The notes beneath the pieces are model-generated. The model was not told where the DNA came from. It made no database searches and was given only the letters and a program-made list of their open reading frames with translations. From contig OW203765.1 of NCBI GenBank assembly GCA_934045905.1, forward strand, positions 24,765,151 through 24,829,150: a stretch of DNA of 64,000 nucleotides. The letters run 5' to 3'. The translations under genes were made by a program, and so were the position numbers. This document shows positions 10,961-22,036 of the stretch, one piece after another. The stretch comes from Leuctra nigra (taxonomy: Eukaryota > Arthropoda > Insecta > Plecoptera > Leuctridae). The stretch's first letter is position 1. Every line of letters starts with the position of its first letter.

Positions 10961-12357
10961 TATTTGATGTAAGAAAAAAAATATTTACAACGCTTTCAGT
11001 GAAAGAATTTCATTAAATTAGAAGAGAAGCAAAGACATTTAAATTATTTTCTAAATTGCAAAGGATTATTATTGGAATTTAATACTCTAAATCACGCGAA
11101 GTAATTTGTTTTAGAAAGTCTTTTCATCCCTCATCAACAAGAGATGTAACAGATTTCCGTATTAAGAGGCCAACTTCCTTAACCTTGAGATCGTATAATC
11201 ACGAGCCTTAAGTGAGATAATTAATTCTCGGAATGTAATTAGTTTCGATTTCTAGACTCGACGTGTTACTTGACTCCCCCTCCCCCCCCCAACCCCTCGG
11301 CAGTAAATCAATTCTAATGAAATTCATTGTCCCCTGCGGCACATCCCAGCAGCACCAAGTATACACTCACCTATACGTCATATCTCCCTCTCTTTGCTCA
11401 TTTTCGTTTAATTTCGCTTGTCTTTTAAACACGGCGCCACCTGGTGTCAAAATAATTACAAGCACAAAGTGACACGCCATGATTTTTACAAGGATCACAC
11501 TCTGCTCGAAATCTTCACGTCAAAATTTTCGTATAAGAAACTTCTTAATTACCATCAACTTCATTCACTTTGCCTCAGAGATAAGAAAGTTCGCTGAATC
11601 CCCCTTTCTCCTTTCTCTTCCTCCTCCGCCCCCGTCGTCATTTCGTCGACACTTTACTTAAAACAGGCGTCCAAAATATATAATTATTAGCAAGATGGCG
11701 GCTGGTGACTGAGTTGAGTTTCTCGGAGAAACTTTGCCTCCGAACGGAAGTGGACTTGCCTGATTTTCTTTCGAGCTTATTGTCCTGTCAGGCGACACGA
11801 AAGCGAAGATGCAAACGTAGTTCATGTTTTCTGCGTCTTCTGGGATGGAAAATGGTGACGTCAGTTGGTGCTAAAGAGCTGCTGCAAGACTTGACATTTC
11901 TTAGCAAGCTGTTGCTTCAGGAGTTTATTTATGCATGCGTTAAATAATTAACGAATACATCCTTTGTAGATCTGTTATAATTGTACATTCTGAAATCTGA
12001 CACTAACGAAAACGACATTAATTATTAAAGAAAACAATATTTTAATACGAATTATAATTATAATTAGAAAATGTTGGTGACTTGCAAAAAACGGCTTATG
12101 GCAATTAGCTGTTTTTGTTAGCCCATTTTTTCAGTGTATACGCTTATTGCTATAGTTTACTTTGTTTATAATATCAGGGTATTACATATCAGAGCAGTTC
12201 TGCAGTTATTTGTTGGAAGCGTTCAGGGTTAAATTAGCCAATTTAAAAGGCAGGCGAAACTTAAACCGTCGATAATATCTTCGACACACTATTCATCAGT
12301 TGGCAGGTTTTTGCAGCTCGACCCTCAATTATTTATATGTTAAGAGTATTGAGTATG
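10961..12357. other. AT-rich DNA with C-tract, no gene
   Basis: A C-rich run lies at about 11274-11296. The small ORFs at 11263-11947 are serine/leucine-rich and unrecognised. Positions 11690-11940 are less AT-rich but show no motif I can name. Confidence 0.45.
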
Positions 12358-12757
12358 AGCTTTTAAGACGGCTGAGTAGTGAGTTTGACCTTGAAGAGTT
12401 TTTTAATCGATTTTTATCAATATCTTTTTCCAGTGTAATTGTTAACAAAATAGGGCTATGGACGTGAATTCAGAACAATTCACTGAAAATAATTGCATAG
12501 TTTGGAATAAGTTATAAGTTTTATTTTGTCTGACAGGTGTTTAGAACCCGAAAATTTAGTAATTTTCGGGTTCTTAACACCTGTTGGACACAATAAAACT
12601 AATAGCTTATTCCAAACCATGAAATAATTTTCAGTGAATTGTTCTGAATTCACGTCCATAGCCCTATTTTGTTAACAATTACACTGGAAAAAGATATTGA
12701 TAAAAATCGATTAAAAAACTCGTCAAGGCCACGCTCACTACCAAGCCCTCTTAAGCT
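12358..12757. repeat. 400-bp inverted repeat (foldback/MITE-like)
   Basis: Two arms of about 200 bp meet almost without a loop at GAACCCGAAAATTTAGTAAT (centre near 12558). The inner 160 bp of each arm match nearly perfectly, for example AATCGATTTTTATCAATATC on the left and its complement on the right. The outer 40 bp match less well. No target-site duplication could be fixed because the outer boundary is blurred. Confidence 0.9.
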
Positions 12758-14442
12758 TTCAAGACTGTATATTCATAAATCCTTTTCAATATAAACATGT
12801 TCTTTAAATTACATTCTTAAAATTATCTTTCAACAATATGATCTAAATGCAATATTTTGATATGGATTCAAATAAAACTGTTTTCATTTGAAAACATTAA
12901 AAAAGTCAACACTCTTGAGCAGTGACTTGCGCTAAAAACTTCTCAACAACGTGGTCAAAAAAGTTTTCCTAAACTTCATTTTGTCCTCGACGCCAGCGCA
13001 ATAAGTAACCCCCACGTTGGCTCGACAAATCGTCCTGGAGATGATATTTCTGCTGGTCGGAAGGTTTTTGCTGGGTGTTTTGGAGGCGGGTTGTCGTGAC
13101 CGGTCCAGCGATCTCGGGCTGCTGTGGAGATGAAACTAAAGCCGATATCCTGCTCGCTGGTGTGAAGTGACATTCAAGCGAGAGCCAAGTTTTCACGAGG
13201 AGGAAGGGGGGTGAAAAATATATCGACAAATTGATTCCTTTTCGATATGTGAACGCCAAACTCGCTGACCAAGTTTTAATAAATCGATAACGAAATTGGG
13301 AGCGTTTTTCTCTGCTGATTTGAGAATTGTTGGGAGTTAGTCTTGAAAAGTTTATCGTCGTACTGGAAATTTTACGTTTGATAAGTTTAAGGGGTTCTAA
13401 AATGGCTTAATTTGCTACGTCTGACTTTTATAATATTTTGGTAAGTTTACAAAATTGTCGTAGATAGAGTGATTGATTTAATGTAAAAAAATGAAGTCAA
13501 AATAAGTAAGTATAAAATAGATATTTTGTCTTCGAACGCATAAAAATAAAAATAAATTCGTGGTATTTCATAAAAATTAAAACAAATGTGTGTATTTTAA
13601 TGTCTTTACAAACATCATGCTGTCTCGAAAATTAATTGGTAAATATATTCCAGTAAAGATAACATCCACATCATTCACGGTTTTCTCCCCAAGCAGAAGT
13701 TTTATTCTACATTTCTCAGTTCTATTTCATATATTCCTAGTCTGACACATACGTTTGCATATAAAATGTATTTTAAAATTAATGTTATTAAACAATCCTG
13801 ACCGATCTTGGTCTTTGAGAAATATGTCAGAATATTACGATACACTACTTTACATAAACATTAACACAATAAACCCACATTGCTTCTTCATAAATTAGAT
13901 CCAATCCCCAAAGTACGTAAAAGCGCGTCCCATGTCCAAAACCCAAGCCCACAAATTCACCACAAAATTACCTTCAAGTTTGTTATTTCAACCAACTAAA
14001 TTACTTCATCAAATTACGTTTATTTACACTGAAAGTAATAATTCCACCTCTCAGTTGTCTTTCCACTTCTCGGCGAGTGTAGCGAAACACAATTCAGGGA
14101 GTGAGGGTCGTTTGTCATCCAATTATGCGCATTTGTTATGAGTTTTGTTAGGCGGAAAGGAGAGGTCAGCCCCCCGCCCCCGCCCCCCCCCCCCCCCCCT
14201 GTGGAGAGTGTGGGGCAACGGGCCGTGAGTTCATACCTCGGTGAAGCACAATATACAAATGAGAAACATGCGTGAAGGCTTCAAGCGCGGTTGAGTGTAC
14301 AGGCTGTTCGAATTAAGTTGTAATGCTGTACATACACGGTCATAAAAATAATGCTCTCTTCGTTTGTATATTGGAACACTTTAACAGGTATTTGCATCTC
14401 ATTTTTAACAAAATTATGCATGTATAAAGAAGACTGAAGAAA
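12758..14442. other. AT-rich DNA, C-tract at 14168-14200
   Basis: No gene. Positions 12970-13260 are GC-richer with overlapping open minus frames and no recognised product. A long C run is at about 14170-14199. Confidence 0.45.
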
Positions 14443-14560
14443 TCCGTATTCTGTACATTTAAAATTTCCGATTGGACCAGAATCTGATTCGGTGCAATGT
14501 TAATCCATGGCCGGAAAATGATATTGCCGAATCGGGAATTTTAATTTACAGAATAGGGCC
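14443..14560. mobile_element. MITE-like inverted repeat, family A copy 1
   Basis: Left CCGTATTCTGTACATTTAAA and right TTTAATTTACAGAATAGGG are imperfect inverted repeats of about 33 bp (inner parts TTTCCGATT and AATCGGGAA). The same design occurs at 51078-51206. No clear target duplication. Confidence 0.6.
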
Positions 14561-15377
14561 TCAGAGGAATACATGATAAATGAAATGAAAGTGCTTAACA
14601 TAATGGGGAGGTTCCATTTAGACACTAATATTAGTTTAAATTTAAACTATTTCTAGGAGGTTAACTATTTTATTCAACTATAAACGTAATTCGTCAACTA
14701 TTACCTTATGGAATACGAAAAATTTTAGAACTAAAGAAGAAATAAACTATGATTGTAGGATAAGTATAATTACAGCGAATAAAATACTGCTTAAAATAAG
14801 TTTTATTACAAATTTAACATTGATTTTATTGATTTCTTATCACAATTTCAAACTGGAGATGTATGTAGTACATAATGAGAAGGATGCGACGCTGAATATC
14901 TAAAAAGATCAAGGTTCAACGTGTAATGTACGTGTGTACTCGTATATTTGCATGAGTCTAGAGGCGCTCTTTGCTCCGTGAACTTTAGCAACGCTAATGT
15001 TTGCTGTCACATGATATTGGTGAATGAATTCGTTGAACAAATAACGTCTTCATGAAGGGTTTCAGGGAACGAGAGAATTGGTTCAGAACAGAACAAATGC
15101 GGATGAAATAACTAAATTACCAATTACTTTACAGGGCTTTCTATAACATCTATCACCAGAAGGTCTGAATCTTAATTAAAAATTTAGATGTACAAATTAA
15201 AAAAAAACACTCTGCCCAAACATGTCAATATTCGTATTTAAAAAGTGCGTTTGAACAATAATTGACAAAGTAAAGTTTAACCTTTACTCAATGCTACGAA
15301 TATTATTTACTGATTATAATTGATTTTTTTGGCGCAAAATTCAAAATCAAAACCTTTGCCCACTTCTCGTTGATCAT
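14561..15377. other. AT-rich DNA, nothing recognised
   Basis: No ORF, RNA gene or repeat structure could be supported here. Confidence 0.5.
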
Positions 15378-15512
15378 ATATGGCGGAAACCCGACTGCGA
15401 GGAAACCACGAAAACCATGTGTCACAAAAATGGACACGGGATTCGAACCAGCGCTGTTGTGTCCTTCCTAACCCCTGACTGGCCAGGCTGCCCGCGTTAC
15501 ACAGGGGTGAAG
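15378..15512 (-). mobile_element. tRNA-derived SINE fragment
   Basis: On the minus strand it carries GGTTCGAATCCCG (B box) followed by GGTTTTCGTGGTTTCC and GCAGTCGGGTTTCCG. This is the same layout as the fuller SINE at 62110-62393 (GGTTTTTCGTGGTTTTCCCT). It is 5' and 3' truncated and diverged. Confidence 0.6.
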
Positions 15513-18160
15513 GGAACCGTTATGAATCCGGTGTGGGTTTGTCGGTTAACTCTTGCACTTCCACTTCCACCTCCATGCATACGTACAGAAGCCAAGTTCC
15601 GGCAATGTAATTACTTTTTATCTTGCTCTCTTTCTCTCACTCTCTCTGTATCTTGTTCTGTTTCTCTCGCTCTTTACTCTTGCAGTTTTCATTCACACGA
15701 ATTCTCTCGTCTCTCGCCCATTTCATTATTTTGTAAAAAAGGGTGTGTGTTTTTGAGTTTTTGATGGAATTTAACCGCTGTTTAGTGCGGTGTAATTATA
15801 AGTTTGTCTCACAACAAAAAGCGTTGTTTAAGATAATTTGAGAGGAAAAAGAGAACGACGAATATTCTACACAACCTACTGTTTGTGAAAAAGGGTATTG
15901 TAACAGATTTGTGAATTCACGCAAACAATTTGTTTTTCTACGCTTGGCGATTTCTGCTCTCTGTTTTTTGTGTCCCTTAGGGCTTCGTTTTCAGTGCTGT
16001 TTAAATAAAACTGATGATTAGGACTATAAAGTCATGGCAACAACTAATAAAATGCATAGATTAATGTTGAAATTAGCATCTGATTTCAACGAGCAATTAA
16101 AATCCCGCAGCTTAATGCAACTTAATGATGGTCAGGCATTTATAAGTTCTCTTTGCCTTCACTGAGTTTAATATACCAACAATCGATCGACGTCAACTTG
16201 TGGTCAAGATCGCATACTTACCTTTATTCCTGTGTCTCTAAGCGTTTCATTCCAATATTAATCGGTATTTTTCCAGTTCGGCACTCACCTGAAATAAAGA
16301 AACACAGTTTGTGAGAATTCGATAAAATTTATATATGTTTATATTTACAAATGTCCATATTTTCAAAACTCTCCATTCTGTTTATTGTGTATTATTTGAT
16401 ATAATTATGTTTTTGTCACTCATCGAGGCTGTCAGAACAAAATCTAAACAAGCATCATATTCATGGACATCGAGAAAACAAATCAAAACGACAGAGGTAG
16501 AAGGTCCTATATCTTTTCAATGATTCTTTAGTTGACTTCATAAACCAGTGATTCTACCTTCCCCAATGTAATAAGGACTCCAGTCATTTTGTAAGATAAT
16601 AGTCAAATTTTAATTGATGGAGTTTTATTACATGATTCCAAAATTGTTCAACGCAAACTCAAGAAAATGGGCATCTGTTCTTCTGGAGGAAAATTTTTAT
16701 CTCACTGCCAGTACAATTTTCATGAAAACAGATTACTTTTTCATTTCTTTCAAGCATGGTGTTATATATTGGCTTTCAAGCCTTAATAGCTATTTTACTC
16801 CTGTTGCTTTAGCTGCTTTAGCTCTAATTTATATTTTGTATATTCTACGAAAAGAATCCTTTCGATCAAGCTAATTAGCTTATTAGTGCTTCATTAGCTA
16901 TGGACAATAAGTAACATCCTGCTATAGTAGAGCAGTGCTTTCATAAGCTGATATTTTCACAGGGTTGCCACCACCGCCAATAACCAAGGCGTACATTTGG
17001 CAACATGATATCGCATCTGTGAGGTTCGGTAATAGAATCTATCGTTGATTTTGGCTGGTAACTTGATCTTGTAATAATATAGAATGGGATGTGATCATCC
17101 GTGCCTGAGTCAAGTCTACGCTAACCACTCTCCACTGGTCTGTAGCAGTGTAAATGATCTGAGATTGGTTTGATTTTCCTGAAAGGAGAATGTCTTTTGA
17201 GCTAAAATAGTGCGTTCGGCTTCATTACATTACCTACATACCATGTACACTTTTGTCACAGAAAAAAGTGAATTATTATGAATAATTTGTCATAAAAACT
17301 ACGAAAAAGGTTCATAAATTTATGTTACTCGTGCTTTTTAAATATGTTTAAAATACAGGTTTTAACAATTATCCGAAAGTCTTTAAGTATAATCTATACT
17401 TCAGAAGTAAAAAGCCCGATGTCCATTTTCTTGATTTTGCGTTGCAAACTTTTGGATGCATATGTGATTATGCTTCCAATTTCAATTTGACTGAAATCAA
17501 CAAATTTGTTTTATTGCATTCTATTTAAATATAAACTACAGTTGTCATTATTACAAACATATTTGTATGATGGTCGAATGACTGGTTACTTCAAGCATCA
17601 TTCAAATGGGCTTCGGACTTGATGAAGTAAATAGAAGGTACCTACAGACATTGTTTTCACTTCAACTTTTATTGATTGTATTTATTTATGTCACATCTTC
17701 AGTTGTTCTGTTCCTATTTTGTTTTCTAAATAGTCACTTGCAGTACAGGTTTTAAAAAACGTCCAACAAAAGCATGTAGTAAAAACGCCAACGTCTGTTT
17801 CAGAGCATCGGAATCAATAACCAAACAAGACCGATGCATGTATTCTGTATTCAATATGTAGCCAGGAAACAATCTTTAGCACTGGCGCGCTCTGCCGGCT
17901 CTATAATCAATCATTGTCTTGTTACATAGGGGCAGGTTTTGTCAGCAGCTTAGTCCAATTACCACCCCTCCCCCTCATCCACCCCCACCCCCGCGCCCAC
18001 AACCCCTCATTCATTACAAGTAACGAGACGGACCATGGCTGGCCACACTCGGCTAACACGTAGTTAAATCGCTCGGTTAGCTAACCATGCAGTTAGAAGG
18101 GAATTTCAATCGATGGGTATAAACTAACATGGGGGAAAAGTAAGGAGTTTTAGTGTTGTA
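15513..18160. other. AT-rich DNA; pyrimidine tract and C-rich segment
   Basis: A CT-rich stretch at 15625-15720 explains the Leu/Ser-rich ORF there. A C-rich segment at about 17964-18005 could form a G-quadruplex on the minus strand. The ORF at 16614-16874 has a hydrophobic C-terminus but is unrecognised and probably spurious. No gene. Confidence 0.45.
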
Positions 18161-18301
18161 GATGGAGGAAATCAATGCTCTGCTAAAACCAGTAGTTAAG
18201 TTTAAACGCTAATTCAAGGAATGTTATTGGTTGTTGGCATGACAATCTAGTCCTAATTAATTGTTTTAACGTTTGCAGATTATAGAAAAACTGGACCTTA
18301 A
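18161..18301. mobile_element. MITE-like repeat, family B copy 1
   Basis: ATCAATGCTCTGCTAAAACC at the left, a central GGAATGTTATTGGTTGTTGG and GACAATCTAGTCCTAATTAA, and a degraded right end GAAAAACTGGACC. The same blocks recur in the same order at 18335-18480 and 61238-61390. Confidence 0.6.
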
Positions 18302-18334
18302 TCACTTTGGATAATTTTTTAATTGAAAATATTA

Positions 18335-18480
18335 AGGCATGATTTTCAATGCTCTGGTAAATCAGTAGTTAGTTTTAAAAGTATCTTAAATGTTATTATA
18401 GGAATTTCATTGGTTGCAGCTATGACAATTGAGTTCATCGATTGTTTAATTTTAACAGAACATTGAAAAACCGGCCCGAA
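18335..18480. mobile_element. MITE-like repeat, family B copy 2
   Basis: TTTCAATGCTCTGGTAAATC opens it. AGGAATTTCATTGGTTGCAG and TATGACAAT lie centrally. It closes with GAACATTGAAAAACCGGCCC, complementary in outline to the left end. It lies about 175 bp after copy 1 in the same orientation, so the pair may be a local duplication. Confidence 0.6.
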
Positions 18481-20994
18481 GAGTTTTATTTTGTGTTCCT
18501 GTCTTTTGGTTTCCCAAATATAAAATTAAATTAAAATAGGTAATATCATTTTTAAGCCAATAACCAATCGTTATAACTATAATATTTTGATTCATTAGTG
18601 ACCTTAAGTTTAAAACATTTAAATGACTATCATTAACTTCAAAAGTAAAATCATATTCACTTACATCAACAGAAACTAGATTTTAGATACTAACGTCCAA
18701 GTATTTTCTATTTATGAAACAGTAAACCCGATTCCACTCGAAATTCTGAAGCTGTAATTTTGCCAGCAGCAAAGATTTGTACTGACGTATTCAAAACATT
18801 TCTTCCCTTAAAATAGATTTTAGATTTCGTTTTGCTGCTAAATGTCTTCTTCCTTGTCGGTCGCCATCTTTGTTTTTTGTCTTTAAGAATGAACAACAAC
18901 GTCACTGTTCATTAACAGTTATTTGTTTTGAAGTATGCCATGCATTCTCGCAAGTTTCTTTTTCTTCTCGCAAGTTTGTTGTTTTGTTTCTTGGCTCAGT
19001 AAAGTTATGGTATTTCAACAAACTCTCAACATTACCAACTGTTGAAAGTATTCACTAGGTTGTCAAACTGTCTTGGAATGCAGAAGTTAATGATAATTTG
19101 TGAAGTGTTGGCTAAATAGTTGCAAGTTGTTACGTGTATTCGATAATACAGTTTAAAGTCATAGTAATGCTGTTAAACAAAAAGTTAAGTGTTACAAATG
19201 GAACGTTTAAATGTTACTGCAATTAATTATCATAATTAAGATATAATTTATATGTTAGACAATTATTGTTATAGGTATATATTTTTATGATTATGAGATT
19301 GTGATTCAAATCGTAGCATTCTTGACACTCATACCATACCTCGTCCTTGAAATCTAAAGAAAATGTGAGAACAAAATAATCTTATATTAATATTTTGTGA
19401 TACTTTTAAACTAATTTTCTTCGTTATCATTCTTTACGCTGTCCTAACCCCAAGATAACGAACAATTTAGTCCACCCCGGAGTGCTGGAATTCACTGTTG
19501 GCCAACTGTGAAATTAGAAATACGTCGAGTTTTTTTCCCCTCCACTCTTCTCCTTCGCTTGAAGGGAAATGCAATTTTCCTGTATTCAATTTTCCGAAAC
19601 GCTTCGAGGTTCCAACCTCTGCACCTATTTTCCCATCAGTGGAAAGTCGAAGTCCACATCGAAAGCATCGATTTCAGACTTTTGCGCTTCACACTTCTCT
19701 CAGATTATTCGAGTCAGGAGCTTTGCATTAACTTTCGACTGGAGGTTTTCGGCTGGAGAAGAGGGGAAAGTTCTCTCTTCGATGGCCCACTCAAAATACG
19801 GAGTATAATTGGAAACTGATTGAATAGAATCGAGTAAAAAGAGTTTACATTTAATAGCCCGAGGAAATCCGCTATTCATTTTCTTCGAGACACGAATGCC
19901 CATGTACCTCCTTAAGTGTCATTGCTAAAGGTGCACAATTATTTCACGAGAACACACAAAATCTTGAAGTAAAAATCTCAACATTTCAATTCCCCACTAA
20001 TGATTTCCCTTTTTTTTAGGAACAAAACACAATCTTAATAATGGATTACTTTCCCAGAAATAAAAAGGAATTGGTTGACAAAGAGAAAGTGATTTTCTTT
20101 TCCAGACATTCAAAGAGAAACTACATTTAATTCCTTTGATATTCTTAGATCCCGTCGACGAACGAACAAAAAGACCGAAAAGAAAATCGTATCTAATGAA
20201 GCGGGTTGAACCAATGGTGGACAGATCAGATTCGAGGGCTACGTAACAGGGTCTTTCTGAAGACTATGAAAGAGAATCTACTCAAGATTTACTCTGTGTG
20301 ATTTCCACCGTGTGGGTCTTAAGAAAGAGATCCATGCCATATCCATGAATGGACTATTTCCTTCTTGCCTTGTATGAAAATCAAACCAGCCGTGAAATGG
20401 AACGTTGCAGAATGGAGGTTTTCTATATAGATCTCTCTATACTGAATAGTAGCAGCTATAAAGGGACGATAGTTCGGTTCAATTGAGTGTCTTATTCTTT
20501 GGGATAACAGTTTTTTTTGTTATATTGGGAGACGAGCTTCACTGCAGACTGACCAGTGAGCTATTTGAAGTATGAAAGAGGTAACGATAAATCAATAGTA
20601 CCTACGTTATATTTTTGTTTTATTGGGATACCTCCTTCGGAGTGAATTGAACATGAAACTTGTATGAAAGTTGAACGAGATATGTGATTTCATCTTTGAT
20701 ATATTTTATACTTTACATAGTTACGTCAAAACTAAGATAATGGGACCCCCCCCCCTTGAATATCAGGAAGCCTGTTTTTAGGCTCAATAATCAGTATCAA
20801 ATTCTGAAAACACAATTGATTTTCACAATTTTCTTTCACATAGGTAGTACATATTAATGGTGAAATGTAAAAAAATAAAATAATTATAAAAATATATTCA
20901 ATCGGTATATTTTAATTTCAGGATAAATTTATTTGAAATCGTGTACAAGATTAACGTTACTCAGTGACGCAATAAATACCCAAAGTAAATAAAA
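18481..20994. other. AT-rich DNA, no gene
   Basis: Positions 19480-19800 are less AT-rich, with three overlapping open plus frames; overlapping frames suggest composition rather than coding. C-tract at about 20747-20755. Confidence 0.45.
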
Positions 20995-22036
20995 CAAGGA
21001 AAACGCTCAGTGTAACGCGTTGATGAGCGAGCACAGAACATGCAATATCCCCAGTCACGATACACGACACGTCACAAGACTAAATACTCTGGATGAATAT
21101 CAGATCCATTGTGTCGTGACTTTTCTACATACTTTTTCCATCTTTTGACAACCCATACTAAACTCGTAAAATGACAATTAATACTTGACTGATTGGGCTT
21201 CCAATGTGTAAAATTTTAGATTATGTTGTTCTTGATCACCATGAAAATTTGAGCTTAATCGGAATATTTTGATTGTCGACCAATCAGAAGATATTATTTA
21301 AACTACCAATTGGAGGATTTGGCCTTCGTACTGCATCCGATTTGATATGCGCTAGTTTTATTATTGTAAATTGTGGACTGCTTGGCTGCTCTACATGCCT
21401 TGGAGCAGAAGCTTAAAGAATGCAGGGATGAAAATGTAGTAAATATTTCAAGATTAGGGAATAAAATGTCCCTAAAATGACACACACTTTTGAAAATAAC
21501 TACAGATTAGACTGAAAATTGCCAAAAATACCTTAAATGTTGGTACCAATCACCATGCGAAGTTTTAAGTTAATCGGTCAATCGGTTCTAGTTTAAATTT
21601 CAAAAATCACAGGAAAAATGGTTTCAAATTTGAACCAATCGGAGGATTTGGCTGAAACTTTTTTTGATTGGGTACAATGTTGATCGTAATGACTTGTCAA
21701 AATTTCAAAATGATCGGAACAACCAATCAAAAGATATTTTTTTAAAATTTGAACCAATCACAGGATCCCGTTCAAAAACGATCCCAGGGACCGCATAGAT
21801 TACGTTAGTATGTGTGCAAAATTTCAGATCGATTGGTTGAGCGGTTTGACCTGGGCAGTGCAGGCAAAAAAAATACATACATACATACATACATACATAC
21901 ATACATACATACATACATACATACATACATACATACATACATACATACATACATACATACATACATACATACAAAAAAACACACACAGAGAAAGAGCCAT
22001 AAGAGTACCGTAGTGACGCTCGCTACGCTCGCTCAA
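20995..22036 (-). mobile_element. Complete Helentron-like element copy 3, 1042 bp
   Basis: Read on the minus strand it starts TTGAGCGAGCGTAGCGAGCG and ends with GCTCGCTCATCAACGCG, a stem formed by CGCTCA and TGAGCG, then TTTTCCTTG, with a T following. The 5' TTGAGCGAGC is complementary to the subterminal GCTCGCTCATCAA. The interior holds a (TACA)n microsatellite and several spaced AACCAATC blocks. No coding capacity. This layout is that of non-autonomous Helitron/Helentron elements (DINE-1/HINE type). Confidence 0.75.
21874..21972 (+). repeat. (TACA)n microsatellite, about 25 units
   Basis: A perfect 4-bp repeat inside the Helentron-like element at 20995-22036. It causes apparent open frames of repeating Met-Tyr-Val-Cys or Ile-His-Thr-Tyr on both strands, which are not genes. 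Confidence 0.98.
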
